From Litorivicinus sp. (GTDB lineage: Bacteria; Pseudomonadota; Gammaproteobacteria; Pseudomonadales; Litorivicinaceae), in the NCBI GenBank assembly GCA_028339155.1, contig JAOLBK010000003.1:120804-184803 (forward strand): 64,000 bases of DNA, read 5' to 3'. Below the pieces are notes generated by a model. It was not told where the DNA came from. It was given only the letters and a program-made list of their open reading frames with translations, and did not search any database. Below, piece by piece: positions 33,290 through 41,542 of the stretch; position 1 is the stretch's first letter; each line of letters opens with the position of its first letter. Made by a program: the position numbers and the translations under genes.

Positions 33290-33699
33290 TTGACTTGGCG
33301 TTTAGGAATCAATGAGTTTGGCCGCATTGGTCGGTGGGTATTGCGTGCACTTTCTGAACGGGGTCTACTGGGGAAGATTCAGCCTGTTTTGATCAATGAC
33401 CTAGCCGATGCCGAACATTTAGTTCATTTGGCGCATTATGATTCAACCCACGGTCGTTCCGAAAAATTATTTCAGCGCGGGCAAATGGGTAGCTATTTGC
33501 TCAATAGCCAGCCAGCCAGCCAGTTAAATTCTCACGCGTGGGCTCATTAGGCTGCAGGTGCGCCTTGATTTTTGATGCAACCCAGTTAATGGTCAACGGT
33601 CGTTTGTTAAAATTGCTATTTTGGTACGATAACGAATGGGGTTATGCTCATCGAGTTGTCGACTTGCTCCTGTATTGGCAGTCAATTTCTAATAGGTGA
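33290..33699 (+). pseudogene. Remnant of erythrose-4-phosphate/glyceraldehyde-3-phosphate dehydrogenase (epd/gap family)
   Basis: The first part (33290-33550, TTG start) reads as the NAD-binding end of the family: LGINEFGRIGRWVLRAL, then INDLADAEHL and YDSTHGR, ending in unrelated residues and a stop. The last part (33562-33699, another frame) reads as its C-terminus: [16 protein letters not shown] followed by [16 protein letters not shown]. About 220 central codons, including the catalytic Cys, are gone. The usual Gly in INGFGRIGR is Glu. The position between tkt and pgk is that of epd, needed for one route to pyridoxal phosphate. The residual stop still overlaps the pgk GTG start (GTGA). 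A (GCCA)4 run lies at 33507-33522 near the break. Confidence 0.88.
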
Positions 33700-34859
33700 A
33701 TCGTATAATAAAAACACTGTCCGATTTGGATTTAAATGGTAAGCGAGTTTTGGTTCGTCAAGATCTCAATGTCCCAATAAAGGACGGGGTGGTGACCTCG
33801 ACAGCTCGAATTGAACCGGCGCTGCAAACTCTCAATCAACTTTTGTCAGCGGGCGCTCGTGTTGCTGTAATGAGTCATTTAGGCCGCCCACAGGAAGGTT
33901 TGAATGAGCCCGAGTTCAGTCTGGCGCCGGTTGCTGTAACGTTGTCTCAAAAATTAGGTCGGGAAGTTCCTCTAATAACTAATTGGATTGATGGGTTCGT
34001 GCAAGGCACCGAATTAGTCTTGTTGGAGAACGTACGATACCTGCAGGGTGAAAAAGCAGATGACGAGTCGCTCTCTAGAAAGATGGCTGCGTTGTGTGAC
34101 ATATACATTATGGATGCTTTTGGTACAGCGCACCGTGCTCAGGCGTCGACCCACGGCGTTGGTCGCTTTGCCCAAGAGGTGGCGGCTGGTCCTTTGATGG
34201 TGGCGGAACTTGAGGCTTTGGGTCAAGTTCTACAAAATCCGGCTCGTCCCACAATTGCCGTTGTGGGAGGCTCGAAGGTATCCACTAAACTTGATGTGTT
34301 GACCCAGCTTGCTAATCGTGTAGATCTGATTCTTGTCGGTGGCGGCATTGCCAACACTTTTCTGGCAGCAGCTGGCTTTCCTGTAGGTAAATCCCTGATG
34401 GAGCCCGACCTTTTTAAAACTGCAAGACATCTGATGTCTCAGATTGATATTCCATTACCAATAGACGTGGTGGTAGCGACAGAATTTTCTCGAGATGCCA
34501 AGGGCACCGTAAAACAAATCAGTGAAGTTGGGCCTGATGATATGATTTTGGATGTGGGCCCTCAGACAGCGGCTTCCTATTCTGATTTGATGTCGAATGC
34601 GAAAACTATTCTTTGGAATGGTCCAGTGGGTGTCTTTGAATTCCCTCAGTTTGCCCTAGGCACTAAAGCCTTAGCAATGGCAATTTCTGATAGCCAAGGC
34701 TTTAGTCTGGCTGGAGGTGGTGATACTTTAGCGGCTATCGAACATTTCAGCATTACCGACCGGATTGACTACATTTCAACTGGCGGCGGAGCTTTTCTTG
34801 AATTTGTTGAAGGAAAAGAATTGCCAGCTGTCGAGATGCTCAAATCGCGAAGCACTTGA
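33696..34859 (+). CDS. pgk: Phosphoglycerate kinase
   Basis: Transfers phosphate between 1,3-bisphosphoglycerate and ADP in glycolysis and gluconeogenesis. The 387-residue protein has [18 protein letters not shown] (about residues 15-32), [15 protein letters not shown] and the C-terminal [12 protein letters not shown] nucleotide site. The start is GTG at 33696, overlapping the stop of the epd/gap remnant. Translation may once have been coupled to that gene. fba follows after 13 bases. Confidence 0.97.
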   Translation: MNRIIKTLSDLDLNGKRVLVRQDLNVPIKDGVVTSTARIEPALQTLNQLLSAGARVAVMSHLGRPQEGLNEPEFSLAPVAVTLSQKLGREVPLITNWIDGFVQGTELVLLENVRYLQGEKADDESLSRKMAALCDIYIMDAFGTAHRAQASTHGVGRFAQEVAAGPLMVAELEALGQVLQNPARPTIAVVGGSKVSTKLDVLTQLANRVDLILVGGGIANTFLAAAGFPVGKSLMEPDLFKTARHLMSQIDIPLPIDVVVATEFSRDAKGTVKQISEVGPDDMILDVGPQTAASYSDLMSNAKTILWNGPVGVFEFPQFALGTKALAMAISDSQGFSLAGGGDTLAAIEHFSITDRIDYISTGGGAFLEFVEGKELPAVEMLKSRST

Positions 34860-34872
34860 GAAAGGAGTCCTT

Positions 34873-35937
34873 ATGGCTTTAATTAGTTTGCGTCAAATAT
34901 TGGACCACGCCGCAGAATACGGTTATGGCGTACCTGCGTTTAATGTTAACAATCTAGAGCAGATGCGCGCAATCATGGAGGCTGCGAATTCTCTGGACGC
35001 CCCCGTTATTGTTCAAGCTTCGGCCGGCGCTCGTAAATATGCGGGAAGTCGGTTCTTGAAGCATTTGATTGAGGCAGCAATTGAGGAATTTCCCCATATT
35101 CCGGTGTGTATGCATCAGGACCACGGCGCATCTCCTGATGTTTGTCAGCAGTCGATCCAGCTCGGATTTTCGTCGGTCATGATGGATGGTTCCTTGATGC
35201 CCGATCAGAAAACTCCGGCGAGCTATGAGCATAATATTGAGGTGACCGATCTGACCGTTCGTATGGCTCATGCTTGTGGTGTTTCGGTTGAGGGTGAGTT
35301 GGGATGCCTTGGCTCACTAGAAACTGGTCAAGCTGGGGAGGAAGATGGTGTCGGAGCTGAGGGTACGTTGTCTCATGATCAAATGCTGACTGACCCTGAT
35401 GAGGCAGCTTCATTTGTTTCTGAAACTAAAGTGGATGCCCTTGCGATCGCTATTGGCACTTCACATGGTGCCTATAAGTTTTCGCGACCACCGACGGGTG
35501 ACATATTGGCGATTAATCGCATTAAGGCTATCCATGCGCGGATACCAGATACCCATCTGGTGATGCATGGTTCAAGTTCGGTCCCACAGGAATGGCTGGC
35601 GATCATTAATGAATTTGGTGGTGATATCCCTGAAACCTATGGTGTCCCCATTGAAGAGATTCAGGAAGGTATAAAGCACGGTGTTAGAAAGGTGAATATC
35701 GATACGGATTTACGTTTGGCCTCGACAGGAGCCATTCGACGATATTTGGCGAAGAACCCATCTGAATTTGATCCAAGAAAATATTTTCAAGAAGCTACAA
35801 AGGCAATGAGCGATATAGTCAAGTTGCGTTACGAAGCTTTTGGTTGCGCTGGGCAGGGGTCTAAGATTAAACCTATTGGACTTGAGAGCATGGCATCCCG
35901 TTACGCCTCGGGTGACCTTGATCCTCGGGTTGCCTGA
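34873..35937 (+). CDS. fba: Class II fructose-bisphosphate aldolase
   Basis: Zinc-dependent aldolase cleaving fructose 1,6-bisphosphate. The start is ATG 34873, with AAGGAG at 34862-34867; upstream in-frame codons lie inside pgk. The 354-residue protein begins [20 protein letters not shown], the Calvin-type class II pattern. [12 protein letters not shown] carries the catalytic Asp and a zinc His near residue 83, and [17 protein letters not shown] follows. [10 protein letters not shown] holds another zinc His. It is last in the tkt-pgk-fba group and converges on serA, 22 bases away. Confidence 0.96.
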   Translation: MALISLRQILDHAAEYGYGVPAFNVNNLEQMRAIMEAANSLDAPVIVQASAGARKYAGSRFLKHLIEAAIEEFPHIPVCMHQDHGASPDVCQQSIQLGFSSVMMDGSLMPDQKTPASYEHNIEVTDLTVRMAHACGVSVEGELGCLGSLETGQAGEEDGVGAEGTLSHDQMLTDPDEAASFVSETKVDALAIAIGTSHGAYKFSRPPTGDILAINRIKAIHARIPDTHLVMHGSSSVPQEWLAIINEFGGDIPETYGVPIEEIQEGIKHGVRKVNIDTDLRLASTGAIRRYLAKNPSEFDPRKYFQEATKAMSDIVKLRYEAFGCAGQGSKIKPIGLESMASRYASGDLDPRVA

Positions 35938-35959
35938 ACATTGTTTGGCTTCTTATTTT

Positions 35960-37186
35960 CTAGAATAGGACTCGGCACCGAATGGTGCCCTCTATTTTAG
36001 AAAGCTTATCGAGAGCCATTTCGGAATAATCACGATCGATATCAATAACTACGTAACCGATTTTGTCAGAGGTTTGTAAAGACTGAGCTCCGATGTTGAT
36101 AGCGTTTTCTGCAAATACAGCATTAATGGCTGACATTACCCCGGGACGATTTTTATGTATATGTAATAGCCGGTGATGGTCAGGATGGGGTGGCAGGGTA
36201 ACTTCCGGGAAGTTAACGCTACTTAGTGTTGATCCATTATCTGAATAGCGCACCATTTTATCAGCTACTTCAATCCCGATATTTTCTTGAGCTTCTTGGG
36301 TTGAGCCGCCAATGTGCGGAGTGAGGATTGTGTTATCAATTCCGATTAGGGGGGATTCGAATGCTTCCTGGTTAGACTTCGGTTCGAATGGAAAAACATC
36401 GATAGCAGCTCCCAGTAAATGCTTTTCACTCAGTGATTTAGCCAGTGCGTCGATATCAACTACTGACCCTCGGGAAGCATTGATTAGAATACCATTTTGC
36501 TTCATCTGGCCGATGCGTTTACGGTTCATAAGATTATGAGTGACGGGTAAGTCGGGCACGTGCAGCGAGACAATGTCTGATTGCGCGAGCAAAGAATCAA
36601 GCGATGAAGCCTGTGAGGCGTTGCCCAGCGGTAACTTTGAGATTACATCATGAAAAATAACACGCATTCCCAAGCTCTCGGCCAATACAGATAATTGCGC
36701 TCCAATCGAGCCGTACCCCACAATACCAAGAGTTTTCCCGCGGATTTCAAATGCATTACTAGCTGATTTGAGCCAAATCCCGCGGTGTGCTTTGGCATTC
36801 TTATCCGGAATGCCTCGCAGTAGGAGAATGGCTTCTGCTAATACAAGTTCTGCAACAGACCGGGTATTTGAGAAGGGCGCATTAAAAACAACGATGCCGT
36901 GTTCTGCAGCTGCTTTTAGGTCCACCTGGTTGGTTCCAATGCAAAAACAACCAACGCCAACTAATTTATCGGCCGTTTCAAATGCTTCGCGTTTTAAATT
37001 TGTTCGTGATCGAATGCCTAAAAAATGAACGCCTTTGAGTTTTTGCTTCAATTCTTCTTCTGTAAGCGCTATTTTTACCGCTTCGATGTTGGCGTAACCA
37101 GAGTTCCTGAAAGCATTCTCGGCAGAAGGATGGATCCCTTCCAGTAACAGAATTTTTAACTTAGATTTTCCAAAAGATGTTTTCAT
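35960..37186 (-). CDS. serA: D-3-phosphoglycerate dehydrogenase
   Basis: Oxidises 3-phosphoglycerate in the first step of serine synthesis. The 408-residue protein has the NAD motif TLGIVGYGSIGAQLSVLAE (about residues 152-170), INASRGSVVDIDAL, the catalytic His in LTPHIGGSTQEAQENIG and a C-terminal ACT domain (HIHKNRPGVMSAINAVF). The ACT domain and the length match the serine-inhibited E. coli type. It starts directly after the rpiA stop, as in other gammaproteobacteria where rpiA neighbours serA. Confidence 0.96.
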   Translation of the reverse strand: MKTSFGKSKLKILLLEGIHPSAENAFRNSGYANIEAVKIALTEEELKQKLKGVHFLGIRSRTNLKREAFETADKLVGVGCFCIGTNQVDLKAAAEHGIVVFNAPFSNTRSVAELVLAEAILLLRGIPDKNAKAHRGIWLKSASNAFEIRGKTLGIVGYGSIGAQLSVLAESLGMRVIFHDVISKLPLGNASQASSLDSLLAQSDIVSLHVPDLPVTHNLMNRKRIGQMKQNGILINASRGSVVDIDALAKSLSEKHLLGAAIDVFPFEPKSNQEAFESPLIGIDNTILTPHIGGSTQEAQENIGIEVADKMVRYSDNGSTLSSVNFPEVTLPPHPDHHRLLHIHKNRPGVMSAINAVFAENAINIGAQSLQTSDKIGYVVIDIDRDYSEMALDKLSKIEGTIRCRVLF

Positions 37187-37864
37187 TTATTGGTCTCGCA
37201 TTAGTTCAGTAATGGCGTGCTCACCCGCAAGGAGCAAAATATCGGCAGGACGTTTTGCAAAAAGGCCGCACGTCACGACGCCTGGAATCTGGTTAATAGC
37301 TAGTTCAAGACCTCTTGGGTCGACGATAAAAAGATTGTGCACATCGAGTATCAGATTTCCGTTGTCCGTTACAACTCCCTCGCGATATTCGGGGTCGCCG
37401 CCGAGCTTGACCATAGCTCGGCCAACGAGGCTCCTCGCCATTGGAATTACTTCTACGGGCAGTGGGAAAGTCCCCAGGCAATCCACCCGTTTTGAGTCAT
37501 CAGCAATGCAAATAAACTGCACTGATGCTTCTGCAATAATTTTTTCACGAGTTAATGCGGCCCCGCCGCCTTTGATTAGGTTAAGCGCTGAGTCGGCTTC
37601 GTCCGCACCATCTATATACACACAGAGAGTTCCGGTTGAATTCAGGTCCAGTAACTCGATTCCATAGCTTCTTAAACGGTCTTCTGTGGCCTTTGACGAC
37701 GCTACTGCCCCCAGGATTCCGATTTTACTCTTCGCTAGTACATCTATGAAGCAGTTGGCCGTAGAGCCAGTGCCAATCCCGATGGGTGTATTTTTATCGA
37801 GCAAATGCCTGATTTTGTCGAAAGCGGCTTCGGCAACACGACGTTTTTTTGCGTCTTGGCTCAT
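37187..37864 (-). CDS. rpiA: Ribose-5-phosphate isomerase A
   Basis: Interconverts ribose 5-phosphate and ribulose 5-phosphate. The start was set at ATG 37864, with GGAG 6 bases upstream, giving 225 residues beginning [15 protein letters not shown]; the longer frame adds a non-homologous 15 residues. Motifs: [16 protein letters not shown] near residue 28, [21 protein letters not shown] with the catalytic acidic residues near 82, and [10 protein letters not shown]. It is divergent from ilvA and adjoins serA. Confidence 0.95.
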   Translation of the reverse strand: MSQDAKKRRVAEAAFDKIRHLLDKNTPIGIGTGSTANCFIDVLAKSKIGILGAVASSKATEDRLRSYGIELLDLNSTGTLCVYIDGADEADSALNLIKGGGAALTREKIIAEASVQFICIADDSKRVDCLGTFPLPVEVIPMARSLVGRAMVKLGGDPEYREGVVTDNGNLILDVHNLFIVDPRGLELAINQIPGVVTCGLFAKRPADILLLAGEHAITELMRDQ

Positions 37865-37947
37865 ACTGACTCCGTCATTTAAGGGGCTAAAGCATAGCTG
37901 TTGAAACATGCAGGCGCTATGATACGTGTCTTAATTGTGGAACTCTC

Positions 37948-39462
37948 ATGTTTGATAAAATTGTACAGCAGATCCTATCTGCTCGCGTTTACGATATAGC
38001 TGTTGAGACCCCTATACATAAGGCAGCTTTTTTATCTACTCGCCTTGGGCGGCCTGTTCTTTTTAAGCGGGAGGATTTGCAGCCGGTCCATTCTTTCAAG
38101 TGCCGCGGCGCTTACAACAAGATGGTTGGGATTCCAGCAGATATTCTTGCTAAAGGTGTGATCGCGGCATCGGCTGGAAATCACGCTCAAGGAGTGGCCC
38201 TGAGTGCACAAAAACTCAAGGTCCCGGCCACAATTGTGATGCCGACAACGACACCGGAAATCAAGGTGCGTTCCGTAAAAGCTCGGGGTGCTCAGGTTAT
38301 TCTTTACGGGGATAGTTTTGACGAGGCTTTTATTAAGAGCCAAGAACTAGTCCAAGAATATGGCTATACCTATTTACACCCTTTTGATGATGTGGAGGTT
38401 ATTGCGGGGCAGGGAACTGTTGCCGTTGAGCTGTTAAAGCAGGTTCCGGGCCCGATCGATGCGGTATTTATTCCTGTTGGTGGCGGGGGTTTAGCGGCTG
38501 GCATGGCTGCTTACATAAAGTATGTTCGTCCGGAGATTAAGGTTATTGGGGTTGAGCCTGAAGATGCCGCTTGCCTAGCGGCCGCCATGGAAAAAAAAGA
38601 ACGAGTCGTTCTTTCTCAGGTTGGGCTATTTGCCGATGGGGTAGCGGTAAGACAAATAGGCAAGAATAATTTTGATATTCTGAAAGATGCTTGCGATGAG
38701 GTTATTACAGTAACAACAGATGAAATTTGTGCGGCAGTGAAGGATGTGTTTGACGATGTTAGGAGTGTGAACGAGCCGGCGGGGGCCCTCTCAGTTGCTG
38801 GCCTTAAAAAATATGCTGACCGGGAAGGGCCGGGTGAAGCCTTGGTTGCGGTCTTATCCGGAGCAAACGTGAATTTTGACAGAATTCGTCATATCGCTGA
38901 GCGTGCCGAATTGGGAGAAAAAAGAGAAGCGATTTTGGCAGTCACTATTCCAGAAAAACCTGGTTCTTTTAAAGCATTTTGCGAGCAGATTGGAAATCGG
39001 AACGTCACGGAATTTAATTATCGTTATTCAGATCGTGAAGAGGCGCACATTTTTGTCGGCGTAACGACGGATCCAACTACGGATGATCGGCTAAGGTTAA
39101 TTGATAGTCTTAACGCAGTTGATCTCCCGGTGGTTGACATGACAGACAATGAACTTGCGAAATCACATATTCGGCATATGGTCGGAGGCCGCAGCCCTGA
39201 GGCTGGCTCTGAACTAGTTTTTCGCATTGAATTTCCTGAGCGCCCCGGTGCGCTTTTGAAGTTCTTAAATCGAATTGGCACACGTTGGAATATTTCAGCA
39301 TTTCACTACCGTAATCATGGTGCTGCTTATGGGCGAGTTTTGGTGTCGATGCAGGCTGATCTGGCGGAGAGGGAGGAGTTGTCCGTATACTTTCAAGATA
39401 TCGGCTACACCTACTTCGATGAAACTGACAATCCTGCAGTTAGCTTGTTTATGAAAACTTAA
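37948..39462 (+). CDS. ilvA: Threonine ammonia-lyase, biosynthetic
   Basis: PLP enzyme turning threonine into 2-oxobutyrate, the first step of isoleucine synthesis. The 504-residue protein has the PLP lysine in HSFKCRGAYNKM (about residue 50), ASAGNHAQGVAL, and the PLP phosphate loop PVGGGGLAAGMAAYIKY near residue 177. Two C-terminal ACT-like domains (EKPGSFKAFCEQIG and ERPGALLKFLNRIG) are the isoleucine/valine sensing part, showing the biosynthetic rather than catabolic form. No leader-peptide attenuator is visible in the 83 bases upstream. Confidence 0.96.
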   Translation: MFDKIVQQILSARVYDIAVETPIHKAAFLSTRLGRPVLFKREDLQPVHSFKCRGAYNKMVGIPADILAKGVIAASAGNHAQGVALSAQKLKVPATIVMPTTTPEIKVRSVKARGAQVILYGDSFDEAFIKSQELVQEYGYTYLHPFDDVEVIAGQGTVAVELLKQVPGPIDAVFIPVGGGGLAAGMAAYIKYVRPEIKVIGVEPEDAACLAAAMEKKERVVLSQVGLFADGVAVRQIGKNNFDILKDACDEVITVTTDEICAAVKDVFDDVRSVNEPAGALSVAGLKKYADREGPGEALVAVLSGANVNFDRIRHIAERAELGEKREAILAVTIPEKPGSFKAFCEQIGNRNVTEFNYRYSDREEAHIFVGVTTDPTTDDRLRLIDSLNAVDLPVVDMTDNELAKSHIRHMVGGRSPEAGSELVFRIEFPERPGALLKFLNRIGTRWNISAFHYRNHGAAYGRVLVSMQADLAEREELSVYFQDIGYTYFDETDNPAVSLFMKT

Positions 39463-39551
39463 TTCTTAATATTCGCCCCAACCTCATATAAATATTGATT
39501 TTTTTTATTTTTGGCCCTATGATTTTTGATCATGGATGAATAGTGGACATT

Positions 39552-39644
39552 ATGAAGAAGCGTGATCCCCTCAAAATGCTAGTGTTGATTGGCGGTTTAA
39601 TCCTCGCCGTTACTCTCGCACACAGTGCCATTACGGGCGGATAA
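39552..39644 (+). CDS. Possible 30-residue single-pass membrane peptide
   Basis: ATG at 39552 with GGA five bases upstream opens a 30-codon frame ending TAA at 39644. The product starts MKKRDPLKMLVLIGGLILAV and ends TLAHSAITGG: a basic N-terminus and one hydrophobic segment (about residues 9-23). It starts 90 bases past ilvA and its last 14 bases overlap the convergent ygfA gene. No family is recognised. A positively charged head plus a membrane-length core is unlikely but not impossible by chance. Confidence 0.4.
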   Translation: MKKRDPLKMLVLIGGLILAVTLAHSAITGG

Positions 39645-40188
39645 TTTTAGTTTCTGTGACGATCCAGTCAAACGATTGATCCCAAGAGTCAGGTAGTAAA
39701 TCCGGGGCTTGCTGGGTATCAAACGCTACGCCAATGCGAACTGGTGGCCCCGACCTGGTTCCTTCAAGAAAGCGATCATAGTAGCCACCCCCCATCCCCA
39801 ATCGGTTACCCTTAAGGTCAAAGCCTACGCAAGGCATTAAAATGTAATCTAAACTCTTTGGTTGAATTGAATTTTTTGAACTCGATGTTGAGATGCCAAA
39901 TTTGCCCTTTATTAATGCCTGGGGGCTGGGCAGTTCCACTAAATCCATCTCAGTTGCCGAGCGAATTTTTGGGACATATAGCGTGTGGTTTCGTGCATTA
40001 ACGGTATCGTGCAGAGATTCTAGATCAACTTCTGAGCCCGACGCAAGATAACTTCCGATCTTTAAGTTGGGCCCAGATAGCAGTGTGATTACTGACTGGC
40101 TAATAATGCTGGATGCGCTTTTACGAGATGTAATATTTACCATATCGCGACTATTAAGTAACTGCTGCCGTAGAGTTTTTTTAGACAT
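39631..40188 (-). CDS. ygfA: 5-formyltetrahydrofolate cyclo-ligase
   Basis: Converts 5-formyl-THF to 5,10-methenyl-THF with ATP. The start is ATG 40188, giving 185 residues beginning MSKKTLRQQLLNSRD; the longer frame runs back into the 6S RNA gene and is not homologous. Motifs: IGSYLASGSEVD near residue 43, the phosphate-binding LGMGGGYYDRFLE near residue 132 and GVAFDTQQ. Its place immediately downstream of 6S RNA is conserved (ssrS-ygfA), and the two are probably cotranscribed. Confidence 0.93.
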   Translation of the reverse strand: MSKKTLRQQLLNSRDMVNITSRKSASSIISQSVITLLSGPNLKIGSYLASGSEVDLESLHDTVNARNHTLYVPKIRSATEMDLVELPSPQALIKGKFGISTSSSKNSIQPKSLDYILMPCVGFDLKGNRLGMGGGYYDRFLEGTRSGPPVRIGVAFDTQQAPDLLPDSWDQSFDWIVTETKIIRP

Positions 40189-40189
40189 A

Positions 40190-40361
40190 ATCACCCAGGT
40201 TGCCGCTGTCGGTTTTGCCCTTGAACCGAAGGGTTCAAGACGGGGAGCGTGAGCACACATTAGGCTTTCCGAAAACGGACTTGCGCACCGTGCGCCCGAT
40301 GCCACCCTTGGATGTTAGTATCGGCTCGAGGACTTAACCAACTGGCGTACAACCCAGGATT
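40190..40361 (-). ncRNA. ssrS: 6S RNA
   Basis: Non-coding RNA that mimics an open promoter and binds sigma-70 RNA polymerase in stationary phase. Recognised on the minus strand between zapA and ygfA by shared sequence blocks with E. coli 6S. These are GAGCCGATA in the 5' part, GTCCGTTTTCGGAAAGCCT, and a hairpin CTTGAACC-CTTCGG-GGTTCAAG followed by GG near the 3' part. The closing stem pairs GGGTTG (5' side) with CAACCT (3' side). Ends are estimated from a -10 box TATACT at 40367-40372 and by comparison with the 183-nt E. coli RNA. They may be off by several bases. Confidence 0.88.
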
Positions 40362-40366
40362 TGATG

Positions 40367-40372
40367 AGTATA
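40367..40372 (-). promoter_or_regulatory. -10 box for 6S RNA
   Basis: TATACT on the minus strand, placed 6-7 bases before the expected 5' end of 6S RNA and just after the zapA stop at 40382. The matching -35 position (TTTCTG, 17 bases upstream, inside the zapA 3' end) is weak. Confidence 0.5.
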
Positions 40373-40381
40373 TCAGCCCTG

Positions 40382-40669
40382 TTAAGACTCAGAAAGGCGT
40401 TCTAATGTGGAATTAATTTTTTCAGCAAGAAGTTTGAGCTCCTTATCGACTCCTGAGGTATCGCCACTTAGGTATTCATGAGCAATATTTAGTGCGGCCA
40501 TAACGGCAAGTCGTTCCAATGCATTGGTTCCGGTTTTTTCTTTTATTTCTCGCATCCGGTTATCAACAAAAGCTGCCGCCGTTTCTAATTCGTGTTCTTG
40601 GCCTGACGGGCAGGCGACTGGGAATTCTCTTCCTAAGATTTGAACGCGGACAGTTGCTATCTCTGTCAT
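40382..40669 (-). CDS. zapA: Cell division protein ZapA
   Basis: Promotes FtsZ bundling and Z-ring stability. The 95-residue protein has the N-terminal beta part VRVQILGREFPVACPSGQE and the C-terminal coiled-coil helix from about residue 25. It contains AAAFVDNRMREIKEKTG and LAVMAALNIAHEYL. It overlaps the upstream coiled-coil gene by 4 bases and is followed by 6S RNA, as in E. coli (zapA-ssrS-ygfA). Confidence 0.95.
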   Translation of the reverse strand: MTEIATVRVQILGREFPVACPSGQEHELETAAAFVDNRMREIKEKTGTNALERLAVMAALNIAHEYLSGDTSGVDKELKLLAEKINSTLERLSES

Positions 40670-40872
40670 GACAAGACCTCATAGTTCTTAAGTCGGCTCA
40701 GCACTGCATCGATTTGAGTTTTGGCTTCATCACGCTGTGTGAGCAGTTGTGCGCGGCCTTTCTTAAGTTCTGATTGCTGCTTGCGTAAATGCTGGTTTTC
40801 TTGATCGAGGCGTTCGAGGAGTTCTATCAATTTCTGAACTTGATTCTCCAACTCCGTCAAATTATTACGCAT
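40666..40872 (-). CDS. Small coiled-coil protein, ZapB-like (TIGR02449 type)
   Basis: A 68-residue, almost wholly coiled-coil protein: TELENQVQKLIELLERLDQE followed by ENQHLRKQQSELKKGRAQLL heptads. Proteins of this kind sit directly before zapA in Pseudomonas and relatives and are annotated as ZapB-like; a direct role in the Z-ring is inferred from this linkage. Start at ATG 40872 was chosen because AAGGAA lies 8 bases upstream. A GTG at 40890 would add six residues. Confidence 0.85.
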   Translation of the reverse strand: MRNNLTELENQVQKLIELLERLDQENQHLRKQQSELKKGRAQLLTQRDEAKTQIDAVLSRLKNYEVLS

Positions 40873-40964
40873 TTCATTATTCCTTATCACCTAATCTAAT
40901 GATACGTCTAGGGCCTCTCAGGTACAACAGACGTGATAAAGTTGTCTATATAAGGGGGTATTTA

Positions 40965-41528
40965 ATGTTGGTGGAATATTACAGAACGCTTGATGATTGG
41001 CTCGTAGATCAGGATGCTGATATTCGAGCTTCCGAGATTCAGGGCTTGTTGGCTGGGTTAATGGCTTCTTCGGAAAAGATTCGGCCAGACGAGTATGTCG
41101 TTCAATTATCTGAATATGCTGATCTGCAGGCAGGGAAGTTGGTTGAGATTTCAGATTCTCTTGAGGTTTTATTTAGCCGATTGAGCGAGAGTTGGGAGGG
41201 CTTGGGGTTAGATTTTGAGCTGCTGTTACCAGCAGACGAGGAGTTAATTGAAGAGCGTGTTGATGCTCTAGGCGCGTGGTGTGAGTCGTTTCTAACAGGA
41301 CTAGGTCTTTCAGGGGGATTCACGAAAAGTCAAAGTATGAGCGAAGATACTCGACAAGCGCTGAATGATTTATCTGAAATCGCCCGGATCGAATTGGGCG
41401 AGGCAGAACAGGGTCTTGAAGCAGCGTATGTCGAAATCAGTGAGCATGTTCGTTTGGCTGCTCTCTTGATAGCTACTGAACTGAAGCAGCGATCGGTATC
41501 TGTTACTGATGTCGATGTTATGCACTAA
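40965..41528 (+). CDS. ygfB: UPF0149 family protein (YgfB type)
   Basis: A 187-residue acidic, helical protein of a family (YecA/YgfB) found upstream of pepP and ubiH in gammaproteobacteria. The molecular role is not well defined. The family elements ASEIQGLLAGLMAS near residue 21 and the C-terminal DLSEIARIELGEAEQG are visible. The start at ATG 40965 follows AAGGGGG. A longer frame begins at 40899 but its leader is unlike the family. It leads the pepP-ubiH-ubiI-ribE-epmB run and is divergent from zapB. Confidence 0.88.
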   Translation: MLVEYYRTLDDWLVDQDADIRASEIQGLLAGLMASSEKIRPDEYVVQLSEYADLQAGKLVEISDSLEVLFSRLSESWEGLGLDFELLLPADEELIEERVDALGAWCESFLTGLGLSGGFTKSQSMSEDTRQALNDLSEIARIELGEAEQGLEAAYVEISEHVRLAALLIATELKQRSVSVTDVDVMH

Positions 41529-41542
41529 TTAATGAGGATGCC

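Noticed and set aside
33507..33522. (GCCA)4 run as a phase-variable repeat
   Set aside because: It lies in a pseudogene and has only four units, so there is no gene whose expression it could switch; kept only as a possible deletion scar.
35974..35989. GGCACC-GAAT-GGTGCC hairpin as a terminator for fba
   Set aside because: It lies within the coding end of serA and is not followed by a T-run; the pairing may simply reflect the codons of the ACT domain.
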